Origin: Acidovorax sp.
Lineage (GTDB): Bacteria > Pseudomonadota > Gammaproteobacteria > Burkholderiales > Burkholderiaceae_C
Reading direction: 5' to 3'
DNA length: 64,000 bases
Assembly (NCBI RefSeq): GCF_021287135.1
Contig: NZ_JAJTBB010000015.1
Location: forward strand, 1-64,000
In this document: piece by piece, positions 1-8,005 of the stretch
How positions within the stretch are numbered: position 1 is the stretch's first letter
Layout: the number at the start of each line of letters is the position of its first letter
Position numbers and translations under genes: made by a program
The notes under the pieces: generated by a model
What the model saw: the letters and a program-made list of their open reading frames with translations, nothing else
What the model was told of the DNA's origin: nothing
Databases searched by the model: none

Positions 1-393
1 TCCGAACGGAGCTGCGAAGCAGCGCAGTGAGTTCTGCGGTGGCGCCCCCTGACCGAGCACCGCAGGTTGCCCGGAGCAGAGCGGAGGGACGCAGCCTGTA
101 GGGTCGCCCTTTCTTTGGTTCCTTTCTTTCGGCGACGCGAACGAAAGGGACTCGCCCGCCGGGGCGACATCCCGGCTCCCGCCATCAGCGCAGGCATGCT
201 GGGCAAATGGGCAAGCGAGCGGTAGGGCCCAGGCTTCGACAGGCTCAGCCCGAACGGGTGGGGTAGCGCCCCGGCTTCGAAAAGCTCAGCCCGAACAGGT
301 CGGGCAAGGGCTCCTCACCATGGGAACAAGCGCACAAATATTTTTGCAAAGCAGTTGCTTGCTAAAAATATTCCGTTTTGCTATCGTGCCCCC
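1..393. other. Gene-free left edge with repeats
   Basis: No convincing gene is seen before the TetR start at 394. Around 100-165 there is a mosaic intergenic element in which CTTTCTTTGG and CGAACGAAAGG lie in opposite orientation, a type commonly seen between genes in Comamonadaceae. Two tandem copies of the GGCTTCGACAGGCTCAGCC palindrome family follow at about 232-257 and 272-298. The TetR operator at 341-368 is the only regulatory site recognised. Confidence 0.6.
341..368. promoter_or_regulatory. TetR-type operator, copy 1 (upstream of the TetR gene)
   Basis: A 28-bp dyad: T-rich arm, half-site CAAAGC at 347-352, spacer AGTT, half-site GCTTGC at 357-362, then an A-rich arm. It ends 25 bp before the TetR start codon. 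The same architecture recurs at 17341-17368 and 24578-24605. It is probably the autoregulatory operator of the adjacent TetR protein; binding is inferred, not shown. Confidence 0.7.
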
Positions 394-1161
394 ATGCCCG
401 CCCCCCTCCGTCGCCCCCGCGTCTCCGCATCCCCGGTAGCTGCGCCGCCAGCCCGCCCCCGCAAAGCCTCGTCCCCTGAACCGCTCGCAGCAGAAGCGCA
501 GCAGCAGCAACAACCCCTCCGCCGCCCCCGGGGCCGCCCCCGCAAAACCGCCGAAGAGCTGGACGACGGCAACCGCCGCCGCAAGCTCATGGACACCGCC
601 GCCAAGCTCTTTCTCACCCAGGGCTTCGCCGCCACCAGCACGCGCGACATCGCCGCCGCCGTGGGCATGCACAGCGGCTCGCCCTTCTATCACTTTGAAA
701 GCAAGAGTGCGCTGCTCTTCGCCGTGATGAACGAAGGCATGGCCACTGCCGTGCAAAGCCAGCAGGCGGCCCTGGACGCCCTGGCGCAGCGCCAGCCGCG
801 GGCCAGCGCGCGCGAGCGGCTGCGCGTGCTCATCCGCCACCATTTCGAGGTGCTGCTGGGTCCGCACAGCGGTTTCATCCCGGTGATGCTGTACGAGTGG
901 CGTTCGCTGACGCCGGCGCAGCGCAAGAGCATCGCCCGCGTGAAGGACGCCTACGAGGCCGTGTGGATGCCCACGCTGGAAGCCCTTGCCCGCCAGAAGG
1001 CGCTGCAGGCCGAACCAGCCGTGGCACGACTGTTCATTTTTGGTGCGCTCAACTGGGCCGTGCAGTGGTTTGCGGCGCCCAAGAAGCAGGACAAAAAAGC
1101 TGGCAAGTCGCTCGACGAGCTGACCGACGAAGCGCTGGCCCTGTTCATTCGCGAGGACTGA
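394..1161 (+). CDS. TetR/AcrR family transcriptional regulator (AtuR-like by context)
   Basis: 255 residues from the ATG at 394; an upstream in-frame ATG at 381 region is not used because the operator abuts it. The N-terminus is a Pro/Ala/Arg-rich extension with a run of five Gln (36-40) and an AT-hook-like RPRGRPRK at 44-51. The TetR helix-turn-helix follows at about 81-105 (TRDIAAAVGMHSG, then FYHFESK). The C-terminal half is an alpha-helical ligand domain of unknown specificity. The gene is 3 bp upstream of an SDR gene and heads a seven-gene catabolic operon, so it probably represses that operon and senses an acyl-CoA intermediate. The repressor role and ligand are inferred from the family and from the three shared dyads in the window. 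An AtuR or LiuR-like assignment rests on context only. Confidence 0.85.
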   Translation: MPAPLRRPRVSASPVAAPPARPRKASSPEPLAAEAQQQQQPLRRPRGRPRKTAEELDDGNRRRKLMDTAAKLFLTQGFAATSTRDIAAAVGMHSGSPFYHFESKSALLFAVMNEGMATAVQSQQAALDALAQRQPRASARERLRVLIRHHFEVLLGPHSGFIPVMLYEWRSLTPAQRKSIARVKDAYEAVWMPTLEALARQKALQAEPAVARLFIFGALNWAVQWFAAPKKQDKKAGKSLDELTDEALALFIRED

Positions 1162-1164
1162 CCG

Positions 1165-2115
1165 ATGGCGGCAACTACCTCCTCCACCACCTACCAATCC
1201 GTGTTCGCCCCCGGGCTGTTCGACGGCAAGGTGGTCATCATCACCGGCGGCGGCTCGGGCATCGGCCGCTGCACCGCGCACGAACTGGCCCGCCTGGGCG
1301 CGCACGTGGTGCTGGTGGGGCGCAAGCCCGAAAAGCTGCAAGCCGTTGCCGAAGAGATCGCCGCCGACGGCGGTGCAGCGTCCTGGCACGCCTGCGACAT
1401 CCGGTCGGAAGACGCCGTGGCCTTGCTGGTGCAGCAGGTGCTGGCCGCGCAAGGGCGCATTGATGGCCTGGTGAACAATGCGGGCGGGCAGTTCATGGCG
1501 ATGCTCGAATCCATCAGCGCCAAGGGCTGGGAGGCGGTGCTGAACACCAACCTCTCCGGTGGCTTTCTCATGGCGCGCGAGTGCTACCGGCAGTGGATGG
1601 CGGCGCAGGGCGGCTCCATTGTCAACATCGTGGCCGACATGTGGGGCTCCATGCCGGGCATGGGGCACAGCGGCGCGTCACGCGCGGGCATGGTCAGCTT
1701 CACCGAAACCGCCGCGCTCGAATGGGCCTGCAGCGGCGTGCGCGTGAATGCCGTGGCGCCGGGCTACATCGCATCGAGTGGCATGGACAACTACCCGCCC
1801 GCCGCCGCCCATCTGCTGCGCTCCATGCCACAGACGGTGCCGCTCGGCCGCTTTGGCAACGAGGCCGAGGTGTCGGCCGCCATCGTGTTCCTGCTCAGCC
1901 CGGCCGCCAGCTTCATCAGCGGCAGCACGCTGCGGGTGGACGGCGCGCGGCCCCAGGTGCGCCTGGGCTGGCCGCTACGGGTGCCGGATGCGACGGTGCA
2001 GCAGCGCGCCGCCATCCGGCCGTTTGCGGGGTTTCACCGCGCGCAGGTGCCGCGCGTGTTCGCTGCGGCGCCTGCAGCGCCATCGGCCGCCAGCGCCCCC
2101 AAGGACTCCGCATGA
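1165..2115 (+). CDS. SDR family oxidoreductase, PECR-like (probable 2-enoyl-CoA reductase type)
   Basis: 316 residues. The Rossmann motif TGGGSGIG is at 27-34 and NNAGG at 104-108. The usual YxxxK active site is replaced: the segment reads HSGASRAG, giving Ser169 and Arg173. This segment, the following LEWACSGVRVNAVAPG and the FLLSPAASFISG near the C-terminus closely resemble peroxisomal trans-2-enoyl-CoA reductase (PECR) as I remember it. A CoA-thioester substrate is therefore more likely than a free alcohol. By position it corresponds to the AtuB/AtuG SDRs of acyclic terpene operons. The stop codon overlaps the start of the carboxyltransferase gene (ATGA at 2112-2115), so the two are probably translationally coupled. 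It has a C-terminal extension of about 40 residues rich in Ala and Pro. Reaction direction and cofactor are not determinable here. Confidence 0.8.
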   Translation: MAATTSSTTYQSVFAPGLFDGKVVIITGGGSGIGRCTAHELARLGAHVVLVGRKPEKLQAVAEEIAADGGAASWHACDIRSEDAVALLVQQVLAAQGRIDGLVNNAGGQFMAMLESISAKGWEAVLNTNLSGGFLMARECYRQWMAAQGGSIVNIVADMWGSMPGMGHSGASRAGMVSFTETAALEWACSGVRVNAVAPGYIASSGMDNYPPAAAHLLRSMPQTVPLGRFGNEAEVSAAIVFLLSPAASFISGSTLRVDGARPQVRLGWPLRVPDATVQQRAAIRPFAGFHRAQVPRVFAAAPAAPSAASAPKDSA

Positions 2116-3725
2116 CCACGGCCTTTGCTTCACGTTTCAACCCTGGCAGCGCCGAGGCGCAGGGCCGCCGCGTTGCATCCCTGGCGCGGCTGGAAGCCCT
2201 GCGCGCGCTGGAAGAGCGCGCCGCCGCGGCGTCTGCTCGCTCGCTGCCCCAGTTTGAAAAACGTGGCCAGCTGCTGCCCCGCCAGCGCGTGGCCCTGCTG
2301 CTGGATGCCGGCGCGCCCTGGCTGCCGCTGTGCACGCTGGCGGGCTACCTGCAGGATGTGAAAGACCCCGAGAAGTCCGTGCCCGGTGGCGGCATGGTCG
2401 CGGGCATCGGTTGGGTGAGCGGCGTGCGCTGCATGGTGGTGGCCAGTGATTCGGGCATCGAGGCCGGCGCCATCCAGCCCATGGGCCTCGAAAAGATACT
2501 GCGCGTGCAGGAGATCGCGCTGCAAAACCGCTTGCCGTTCATCCACCTGGTGGAGAGCGCGGGTGCCAACCTCATGCGCTACCGGGTGGAGGGCTTTGTG
2601 CACGGCGGCACGCTGTTCCGCAACCTCGCTCGGCTGTCGGCGGCGGGCATTCCGGTGATCACCGTGCAGCACGGCTCGGGCACCGCAGGCGGCGCCTACA
2701 TGCCGGGCCTGTCGGATGTGGTCATCATGGTGCAGGGCCGCTCGCGCGCCTTTCTGGCCGGGCCGCCGCTGCTCAAGGCCGCCACGGGCGAGATCGCGAC
2801 GGAAGAAGAACTGGGCGGCGCCGAGATGCACACCGCCATCTCCGGCCTGGGCGAATACCTGGCGCAGGACGACCGCGAGGCCATCGGCCTGGCGCGCGAT
2901 GTGGTGGCGCAGCTGGGGTGGAACACCGCGCCCCGCACGGGCGCGCCTGAGCCCGCCTGGCCCGCTGACGACCTGCTGGCGCTGATGCCCGCCGACCTGC
3001 GCCAGCCCGTGGACATGCGCGAGGTGATGGCGCGGCTGGTCGATGGCTCCGAGCTGCTTGAATTCAAGGCCCGCTACGGCGTGGCCACCGTGTGCGCGCA
3101 GGGCCGCATCCAGGGCCACGCCGTGGGCTTCATCAGCAACAACGGCCCCATCGACGTGGCGGGTGCCAACAAGGCCACGCACTTCATCCAGTGGATGTGC
3201 CAGCTGGGCCACCCCATCATCTACCTGCAGAACACCACGGGCTACATGGTGGGCAAGGACAGCGAGCAGGGCGGCATGATCAAGCACGGCAGCAAGATGA
3301 TCCAGGCCGTGACCAACGCCACCGTGCCGCAGATCACCCTCCAGTGCGGCGCCAGCTTTGGCGCGGGCAACTACGGCATGTGCGGGCGGGGCTATGCACC
3401 GCGCTTTCTGTTCAGCTGGCCCGGTGCCAAGACGGCGGTGATGGGCGGCGAGCAGGCTGCGCGCACCATGCAGATCGTGACCGAGGCGGCGCTGGCACGC
3501 AAAGGCATCACGCCCGACCCGGCCGAATCGCAAGCCCAGTTCGACAAGATCGTCGCCATGTTCGAGGCGCAGGCCGATGCGCTCGTAACCAGCGGTCTGT
3601 TGTTGGACGACGGCGTGATCGACCCGCGCGACACGCGGGCGGTGCTGGCGTTCTGCCTGGACACGATTGCCGAGGGCGCAGCGCGCACCCTCCGGCCCAT
3701 GCAGTTCGGAGTGGCGCGCATGTAG
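2112..3725 (+). CDS. Acyl-CoA carboxylase beta subunit (carboxyltransferase), AtuC/geranyl-CoA-carboxylase-like
   Basis: 537 residues, the usual length for MccB/AtuC proteins. It transfers CO2 from carboxybiotin to an acyl-CoA and partners with the biotin-carboxylase subunit at 6071-8005. N- and C-terminal crotonase-fold domains are evident. Visible family signatures include GTAGGAYMPGLSD, FLAGPPLLKAATGE and LGGAEMH in the N-domain, and the C-domain oxyanion segment GASFGAGNYGMCGR. The PGLSD form differs from the PAMAD typical of methylcrotonyl-CoA carboxylase and resembles geranyl-CoA carboxylase as I recall it. Substrate choice between methylcrotonyl-, geranyl- or another branched enoyl-CoA needs alignment of pocket residues. 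The start is the ATG overlapping the SDR stop. Confidence 0.85.
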   Translation: MTTAFASRFNPGSAEAQGRRVASLARLEALRALEERAAAASARSLPQFEKRGQLLPRQRVALLLDAGAPWLPLCTLAGYLQDVKDPEKSVPGGGMVAGIGWVSGVRCMVVASDSGIEAGAIQPMGLEKILRVQEIALQNRLPFIHLVESAGANLMRYRVEGFVHGGTLFRNLARLSAAGIPVITVQHGSGTAGGAYMPGLSDVVIMVQGRSRAFLAGPPLLKAATGEIATEEELGGAEMHTAISGLGEYLAQDDREAIGLARDVVAQLGWNTAPRTGAPEPAWPADDLLALMPADLRQPVDMREVMARLVDGSELLEFKARYGVATVCAQGRIQGHAVGFISNNGPIDVAGANKATHFIQWMCQLGHPIIYLQNTTGYMVGKDSEQGGMIKHGSKMIQAVTNATVPQITLQCGASFGAGNYGMCGRGYAPRFLFSWPGAKTAVMGGEQAARTMQIVTEAALARKGITPDPAESQAQFDKIVAMFEAQADALVTSGLLLDDGVIDPRDTRAVLAFCLDTIAEGAARTLRPMQFGVARM

Positions 3726-3784
3726 CCAAGCACTGCCATGGCCCCCTCGCTCAAAAAAAGTAAGCCATCACGGAGACAAGCACC

Positions 3785-4960
3785 ATGCAGTTCACGCACG
3801 AGCACCGCGAGATCCAGAAAACCCTCAAGCGTTTTATCGACGAAGAGATCAACCCCCATGTGGACGAGTGGGAGGCAGCCGAGATCTTCCCCGCGCACGA
3901 GGTCTTCAAAAAGATGGGCAACCTGGGCCTGCTGGGCCTGTGCAAGCCCGAGGAATACGGCGGCCAGGGGCTGGACTATTCGTACAGCCTGGCCATGGCC
4001 GAGGCGCTGGGCCACATCCACTGCGGCGGCGTGCCCATGGCCATCGGCGTGCAGACCGACATGTGCACCCCGGCGCTGGCGCGCTATGGCAGCGACGAAC
4101 TCAAGCGCAACTTTCTGGCCCCCGCGATTGCGGGCGACATGGTGGGCTGCATTGGCGTGAGCGAGCCGGCGGCGGGCAGCGATGTGTCGGGCATCAAGAG
4201 TGTGGCGCGCAAGGATGGTGACGACTACGTGATCACCGGCCAGAAGATGTGGATCACCAACAGCCTGCAGGCCGACTGGATGTGCATGCTGGTGAACACC
4301 GGCGAAGGCCCCGTGCACAAGAACAAAAGCCTGGTGATGGTGCCCATGCGCGATGGACCGGGTGGCAAGCTCACCCAGGGCATCGAGGTGGCGCAGAAGA
4401 TCCGCAAGATCGGCATGCACAGCAGTGACACCGGGCTCATCTACTTTGACGAGGTGCGTGTGCCACAGCGCTACCGCATCGGTGCCGAAGGGCAGGGCTT
4501 CATCTACCAGATGCAGCAGTTCCAGGAAGAGCGCCTGTGGTGCGCCGCCAGTACGCTCGAATCGCTGAACCACTGCATCCAGTGGACCATCGACTATGCG
4601 CAGGAGCGCAAGCTGTTTGGCAGCGCGCTGGCCGACCAGCAGTGGGTGCAGTTCAAGCTGGCCGAGCTGAAGACCGAGGTGGAGGCGCTGCGCGCACTCA
4701 CCTACCGCGCCTGCGACCTGTACGTGAACGGGCAGGACGTGCTGGAGCTGGCCAGCATGGCCAAGCTCAAGGCCGGCCGCCTGAACCGCGAGGTGCCCGA
4801 TACCTGCCTGCAGTTCTGGGGCGGCATGGGCTTCACGCTGGAGAACAAGGTCTCGCGCATGTACCGCGACGGGCGGCTGGCGTCCATCGGCGGTGGGGCC
4901 GACGAGGTCATGCTCGGCATCCTCGCCAAGCTCATGGGTATTGCGAAGCGTCCTGTATGA
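3785..4960 (+). CDS. Acyl-CoA dehydrogenase (AtuD-like by position)
   Basis: 391 residues with the three ACAD domains: N-terminal helices, the beta domain with GVSEPAAGSDVSG (124-136) and WITN, and a C-terminal helical domain with QFWGGMGF. The FAD enzyme oxidises an acyl-CoA to the 2-enoyl-CoA and passes electrons to ETF. The MCAD-type catalytic Glu near the C-terminus is absent (the segment reads GGGADEVM). Glu248/Glu249 in QFQEERLW lies where isovaleryl-CoA dehydrogenase carries its base, favouring a branched substrate. In the atu order it occupies the place of citronellyl-CoA dehydrogenase. A ribosome site (GGAGA) precedes the ATG. It follows the carboxyltransferase gene after 59 bp. Confidence 0.85.
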   Translation: MQFTHEHREIQKTLKRFIDEEINPHVDEWEAAEIFPAHEVFKKMGNLGLLGLCKPEEYGGQGLDYSYSLAMAEALGHIHCGGVPMAIGVQTDMCTPALARYGSDELKRNFLAPAIAGDMVGCIGVSEPAAGSDVSGIKSVARKDGDDYVITGQKMWITNSLQADWMCMLVNTGEGPVHKNKSLVMVPMRDGPGGKLTQGIEVAQKIRKIGMHSSDTGLIYFDEVRVPQRYRIGAEGQGFIYQMQQFQEERLWCAASTLESLNHCIQWTIDYAQERKLFGSALADQQWVQFKLAELKTEVEALRALTYRACDLYVNGQDVLELASMAKLKAGRLNREVPDTCLQFWGGMGFTLENKVSRMYRDGRLASIGGGADEVMLGILAKLMGIAKRPV

Positions 4961-5148
4961 GGGGAACAAATTTACCCCTGCAAGGTGCAGCGCGCGCTGT
5001 ACTGCCCCTCTCTCCTCGTGGGAGGGGGGTTGGGAAGAGGGGGTGAACGTGCGCCGCGCCCCAGTCCGAGACCCCTCTCCCCGGCCCTCTCCCGCAAGGG
5101 GAGAGGGAGTGAATGCAACCCGCTGCGCGCGCGCAACGAATCATTGAA
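4961..5148. repeat. Intergenic palindromic repeat between dehydrogenase and hydratase genes
   Basis: A 188-bp gap inside the operon is filled by C-rich and G-rich palindromes. The clearest stem pairs CCCTCTCCC at 5085-5093 with GGGAGAGGG at 5099-5107. A second, less perfect one spans about 5005-5030. Such CCCTCTCCC elements are common dispersed repeats in Burkholderiales. There is no U-tract, so they are more likely mRNA-stabilising or selfish repeats than terminators. Confidence 0.6.
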
Positions 5149-5961
5149 ATGACCCCTACCTCTCTGCTCATCGACCGAGCGCCGCTGGCCAGCGGCAGCG
5201 TGGAAACCTGGACGCTCAACGACTCTGCTAGCCGTAATGCCCTGTCTGAGGCGACGGTGGGCGCCCTGCTGGCCGCGTGCGAGCGCGCCGCTGCCGATGC
5301 CGACCTGCGTGGTGTGGTGCTGCGGGGCGCCGGCGGTCACTTTTGCGCGGGCGGTAGCCTGGGCGGTTTTGCCAAGACCATCGGCCAGCCCCTGGCTGTC
5401 GGCGAAGCCGACCCGCTGGTGCCACTGAACCGCCGCTTTGGTGCGCTGCTGCAGGCCCTGTGCGCGCTGCCGCAGTGGCTCATCGTGGCAGTGGAGGGCG
5501 CCGCGATGGGCGGCGGCTTTGGGCTCGTGTGCTGTGCCGATCAGGTGCTGGGCCACACCAGTGCGCAATTCGCCACGCCCGAGGTCACGCTGGGCATCGT
5601 GCCTGCGCAGATCGCGCCCTTTGTCGTGCGACGCCTCGGCCCGGCGGCAGCACGGCGGTGTTTGCTGACAGGCGAACGCTGGGATGCCGCGACGGCTCAA
5701 CGCGCAGGGCTCGTGGATGAGGTGGTGGCGGGCGACATGGATGCTGCTGTGCAAGCCGCCATCGCGCGCCACGCCGCCGCAGCGCCGCGGGCCGTGGCCG
5801 CCACCAAACGGTTATTGCTGGCGCACGCGGATACGCCGTTGCCGGTGCTGCTCGATGACGCTGCCATCGCCTTCGCGCAGGCGCTGCGCGGGCCTGAGGC
5901 GCCGCAAGGGCTGGGGGCGTTTGCTGCGCGCAAGGCACCCCCCTGGAGTGCGAAGCTATGA
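5149..5961 (+). CDS. Enoyl-CoA hydratase/isomerase family protein (AtuE-like by position)
   Basis: 270 residues from ATG 5149; an earlier ATG at 5113 would add 12 residues from the flanking repeat and is unlikely. This is a crotonase fold with the oxyanion segments AGGHFCAGGSLGG and VEGAAMGGGFGLVC, and AQFATPEVTLGIVPAQ in the active-site region. The expected reaction is hydration of the enoyl-CoA made by the carboxylase, matching the isohexenylglutaconyl-CoA hydratase place in atu operons. The second catalytic Glu of classical crotonase is not evident (the segment reads PEVTLGIVP, one Glu only), so the chemistry may differ. Its stop overlaps the next reading frame as ATGA at 5958-5961. Confidence 0.8.
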   Translation: MTPTSLLIDRAPLASGSVETWTLNDSASRNALSEATVGALLAACERAAADADLRGVVLRGAGGHFCAGGSLGGFAKTIGQPLAVGEADPLVPLNRRFGALLQALCALPQWLIVAVEGAAMGGGFGLVCCADQVLGHTSAQFATPEVTLGIVPAQIAPFVVRRLGPAAARRCLLTGERWDAATAQRAGLVDEVVAGDMDAAVQAAIARHAAAAPRAVAATKRLLLAHADTPLPVLLDDAAIAFAQALRGPEAPQGLGAFAARKAPPWSAKL

Positions 5962-6074
5962 AAAAAATTCTCATCGCCAATCGCGGCGTTCATGCCGCAG
6001 GCATGGCGAAGCAAATTGCTCGCGCACGCGAAGCGTGGAGGCGGGCGATGGAGCCGCGAGGGCACGGCTTATGA
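5958..6074 (+). CDS. 38-codon minicistron: truncated duplicate of the biotin carboxylase start
   Basis: The ATG at 5958 opens a 38-codon frame beginning MKKILIANRG, the same first ten residues as the real biotin carboxylase at 6071. After that it diverges completely and ends in TGA at 6072-6074. It overlaps the hydratase stop (ATGA) at its left end and the carboxylase start (ATGA) at its right end. The nucleotide repeat unit covers about 5955-5987 and 6068-6100, with several mismatches in the lysine codons. It is best read as scar of an insertion or partial duplication; whether the 38-residue product is made is unknown, but the frame may relay ribosomes to the next gene. Confidence 0.55.
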   Translation: MKKILIANRGVHAAGMAKQIARAREAWRRAMEPRGHGL

Positions 6075-8005
6075 AAAAGATACTCATCGCCAATCGCGGC
6101 GAAATCGCGCGCCGCGTCATTCACTCCGCCCACCGCATGGGCATAGAAACGGTGGCCGTCTACTCCGACCCCGACGCCAACGCTCTGCATGTGGGCGAGG
6201 CCACCCAGGCCGTGGCCTTGGGCGGCGCAGCCAGCGCCGACACCTACCTGCGCATCGACAAGCTGCTGGCCGCCGCGCGTGCCACCGGCGCCGATGCTGT
6301 GCACCCCGGCTATGGTTTTCTCAGCGAGAACGCTGACTTTGCCCAGGCCGTGGTCGACGCGGGCCTGACCTGGATCGGCCCGCCGCCCACCGCCATCCGC
6401 GCACTGGGCAGCAAGGCCGGTGCCAAGGCGCTGGCGGCCGCGCGTGGCGTGCCGTGCCTGCCCGGCTACGCGGGCGACGACCAGAGCGACGAACGCTTTG
6501 CTGCCGAGGCCATGCGTATCGGCACCCCCCTCATGGTCAAGGCCGTGGCGGGTGGGGGAGGGCGCGGCATGCGCCTGGTCACCGACTTGGCGCAGTTGCC
6601 TGCGGCGTTGGCCAGTGCCCGGTCCGAAGCGCTGGCGGGCTTTGGCTGTGGCGACCTGCTGATCGAACGCGCCCTGCTGCAGCCGCGGCATGTAGAGGTG
6701 CAGGTCTTAGCCGATGCTCACGGTGCGTGCATCCACCTGGGTGAGCGCGATTGCTCGGTGCAGCGCCGCCACCAGAAGATCATTGAAGAGTCCCCCAGCC
6801 CCGCCGTGGACGCCGCGCTGCGCGAGCGCATGGGTGCCTGCGCCGTGGCGCTGGCACAGGCCGCTGGCTATGTGGGTGCGGGTACGGTGGAATTCCTTCT
6901 GGATGGGGCTGAATTCTTCTTGATGGAGATGAACACCCGCCTGCAAGTGGAGCACCCGGTGACCGAAGCGCTCACCGGTCTGGACCTGGTGGAGTGGCAG
7001 ATCCGCGTGGCGCGGGGCGAGCCGCTGCCGCTCACGCAAGACCAGGTGCAACTGCAAGGCCACGCCATCGAAGTGCGCCTGGGCGCCGAAGACGCGCATT
7101 TCCGCCCCCACACGGGCCGTGTGCTGCAATTCAGCGCGCCGCCGGCCACCGCGTTTGAGCGGGCTGCGCCGGGCGCGCTGCGCTTTGACCACGCGCTGGA
7201 AGAGGGCGCCGAGGTCACTCCCCACTACGACGCCCTGCTGGGCAAGCTCATCGTGCACGCCCCCACGCGGGCCGACGCCATCGCCGCGCTGGTGCGTGCG
7301 CTGCACAGCACCCGTGTGCTGGGCCTGCCCACCAACCGCGCGTTTCTGGCCGCCTGCCTGCAGCACCCGGTGTTTGCCAGCGGGCAGGCGCTGGTCCCGT
7401 TTCTTGCGGAGCATGCTGCGGATTTGCAGAATTTGCTATTAAAACAGGAGCTGCTTGCGCTTATCCCTTCTGCGCTAGAGGCCGTTTTTGCTTCAAACCC
7501 GGCGCAGAGCCTGCCCTGTGCCCTGGCCCGCCCGCTGCGCTTGCGCCACCAAGGGCAGGTGCATGCGCTGGCCGTGCGCGAGCTGGGCGACCGGCGCCTG
7601 CAGGTGGAGCTGGCCGGGGTAGAGCCTGTGACTTTGCAACTGCCCCAGCGCGGCGTGCACTGCGTGGCGGTGGACCCCCGGCGCTGGCACTGGCAAGCCG
7701 GCGGCGTGGACGGCTGGGTGGAAGACGCCTCGTGGGAGCCTGCCGCACGTGCCGATGCCGCTGGCGGCGCCACCGAGCTGCGCGCCCCCTTCAACGGCAA
7801 GGTGGTTGCGCTGCCCGTGGCCGCAGGCCAGGCGCTGTCGGCGGGCGACACCGTGGTGGTCATCGAATCCATGAAGCTCGAACACAGCCTGGCCAGCCCC
7901 GCGGCCGCCACGGTGGCCGAGCTGTTGGTGGACCCCGGCCAGCAGGTGTCGCCCGGCCAGGTGCTGGCCCGCTTTGCACCCGCCACGCAAGGAACGCCCG
8001 CATGA
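6071..8005 (+). CDS. Acyl-CoA carboxylase alpha subunit (biotin carboxylase + BCCP), AtuF/AccC-like
   Basis: 644 residues starting MKKILIANRGEIARR at 6071. Domains in order: biotin carboxylase N-domain, ATP-grasp with the Gly-rich loop AVAGGGGRGMR, biotin carboxylase C-domain with MNTRLQVEHPVTE, a linker/BT region, and a C-terminal biotinyl domain. The biotin-accepting lysine is Lys602 in ESMKLEH. It carboxylates biotin with ATP and bicarbonate for the partner at 2112-3725. The codons for about 455-476 derive from a dispersed repeat (7435-7497) read antisense, so this linker has probably been enlarged without breaking the frame. The gene overlaps the next dehydrogenase by ATGA. The start context is unusual because of the duplicated start just upstream. 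Confidence 0.88.
   Translation: MKKILIANRGEIARRVIHSAHRMGIETVAVYSDPDANALHVGEATQAVALGGAASADTYLRIDKLLAAARATGADAVHPGYGFLSENADFAQAVVDAGLTWIGPPPTAIRALGSKAGAKALAAARGVPCLPGYAGDDQSDERFAAEAMRIGTPLMVKAVAGGGGRGMRLVTDLAQLPAALASARSEALAGFGCGDLLIERALLQPRHVEVQVLADAHGACIHLGERDCSVQRRHQKIIEESPSPAVDAALRERMGACAVALAQAAGYVGAGTVEFLLDGAEFFLMEMNTRLQVEHPVTEALTGLDLVEWQIRVARGEPLPLTQDQVQLQGHAIEVRLGAEDAHFRPHTGRVLQFSAPPATAFERAAPGALRFDHALEEGAEVTPHYDALLGKLIVHAPTRADAIAALVRALHSTRVLGLPTNRAFLAACLQHPVFASGQALVPFLAEHAADLQNLLLKQELLALIPSALEAVFASNPAQSLPCALARPLRLRHQGQVHALAVRELGDRRLQVELAGVEPVTLQLPQRGVHCVAVDPRRWHWQAGGVDGWVEDASWEPAARADAAGGATELRAPFNGKVVALPVAAGQALSAGDTVVVIESMKLEHSLASPAAATVAELLVDPGQQVSPGQVLARFAPATQGTPA
7435..7497 (-). repeat. 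Dispersed ~60-bp repeat, copy A, inside the biotin carboxylase gene
   Basis: Read on the - strand it shows the family hallmarks: TCTAGCGC, then AAGCGCAAGCAGCT and TTTTAATAGC. It is 63 nt long and stop-free in the host frame, adding or replacing about 21 codons (LLLKQELLALIPSAL and following residues). Other copies lie at 25584, 32469, 38820, 50973, 52668 and 61380. Confidence 0.7.

Noticed and set aside
1165-2115. Citronellol/citronellal dehydrogenase as the call for the SDR
   Set aside because: The YxxxK catalytic pair expected for alcohol dehydrogenation is absent; a PECR-like CoA-thioester reductase fits better.
5085-5107. Rho-independent terminator between the dehydrogenase and hydratase genes
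   Set aside because: The stem is good but no U-tract follows and the genes form one operon; the hairpin belongs to a dispersed palindromic element.
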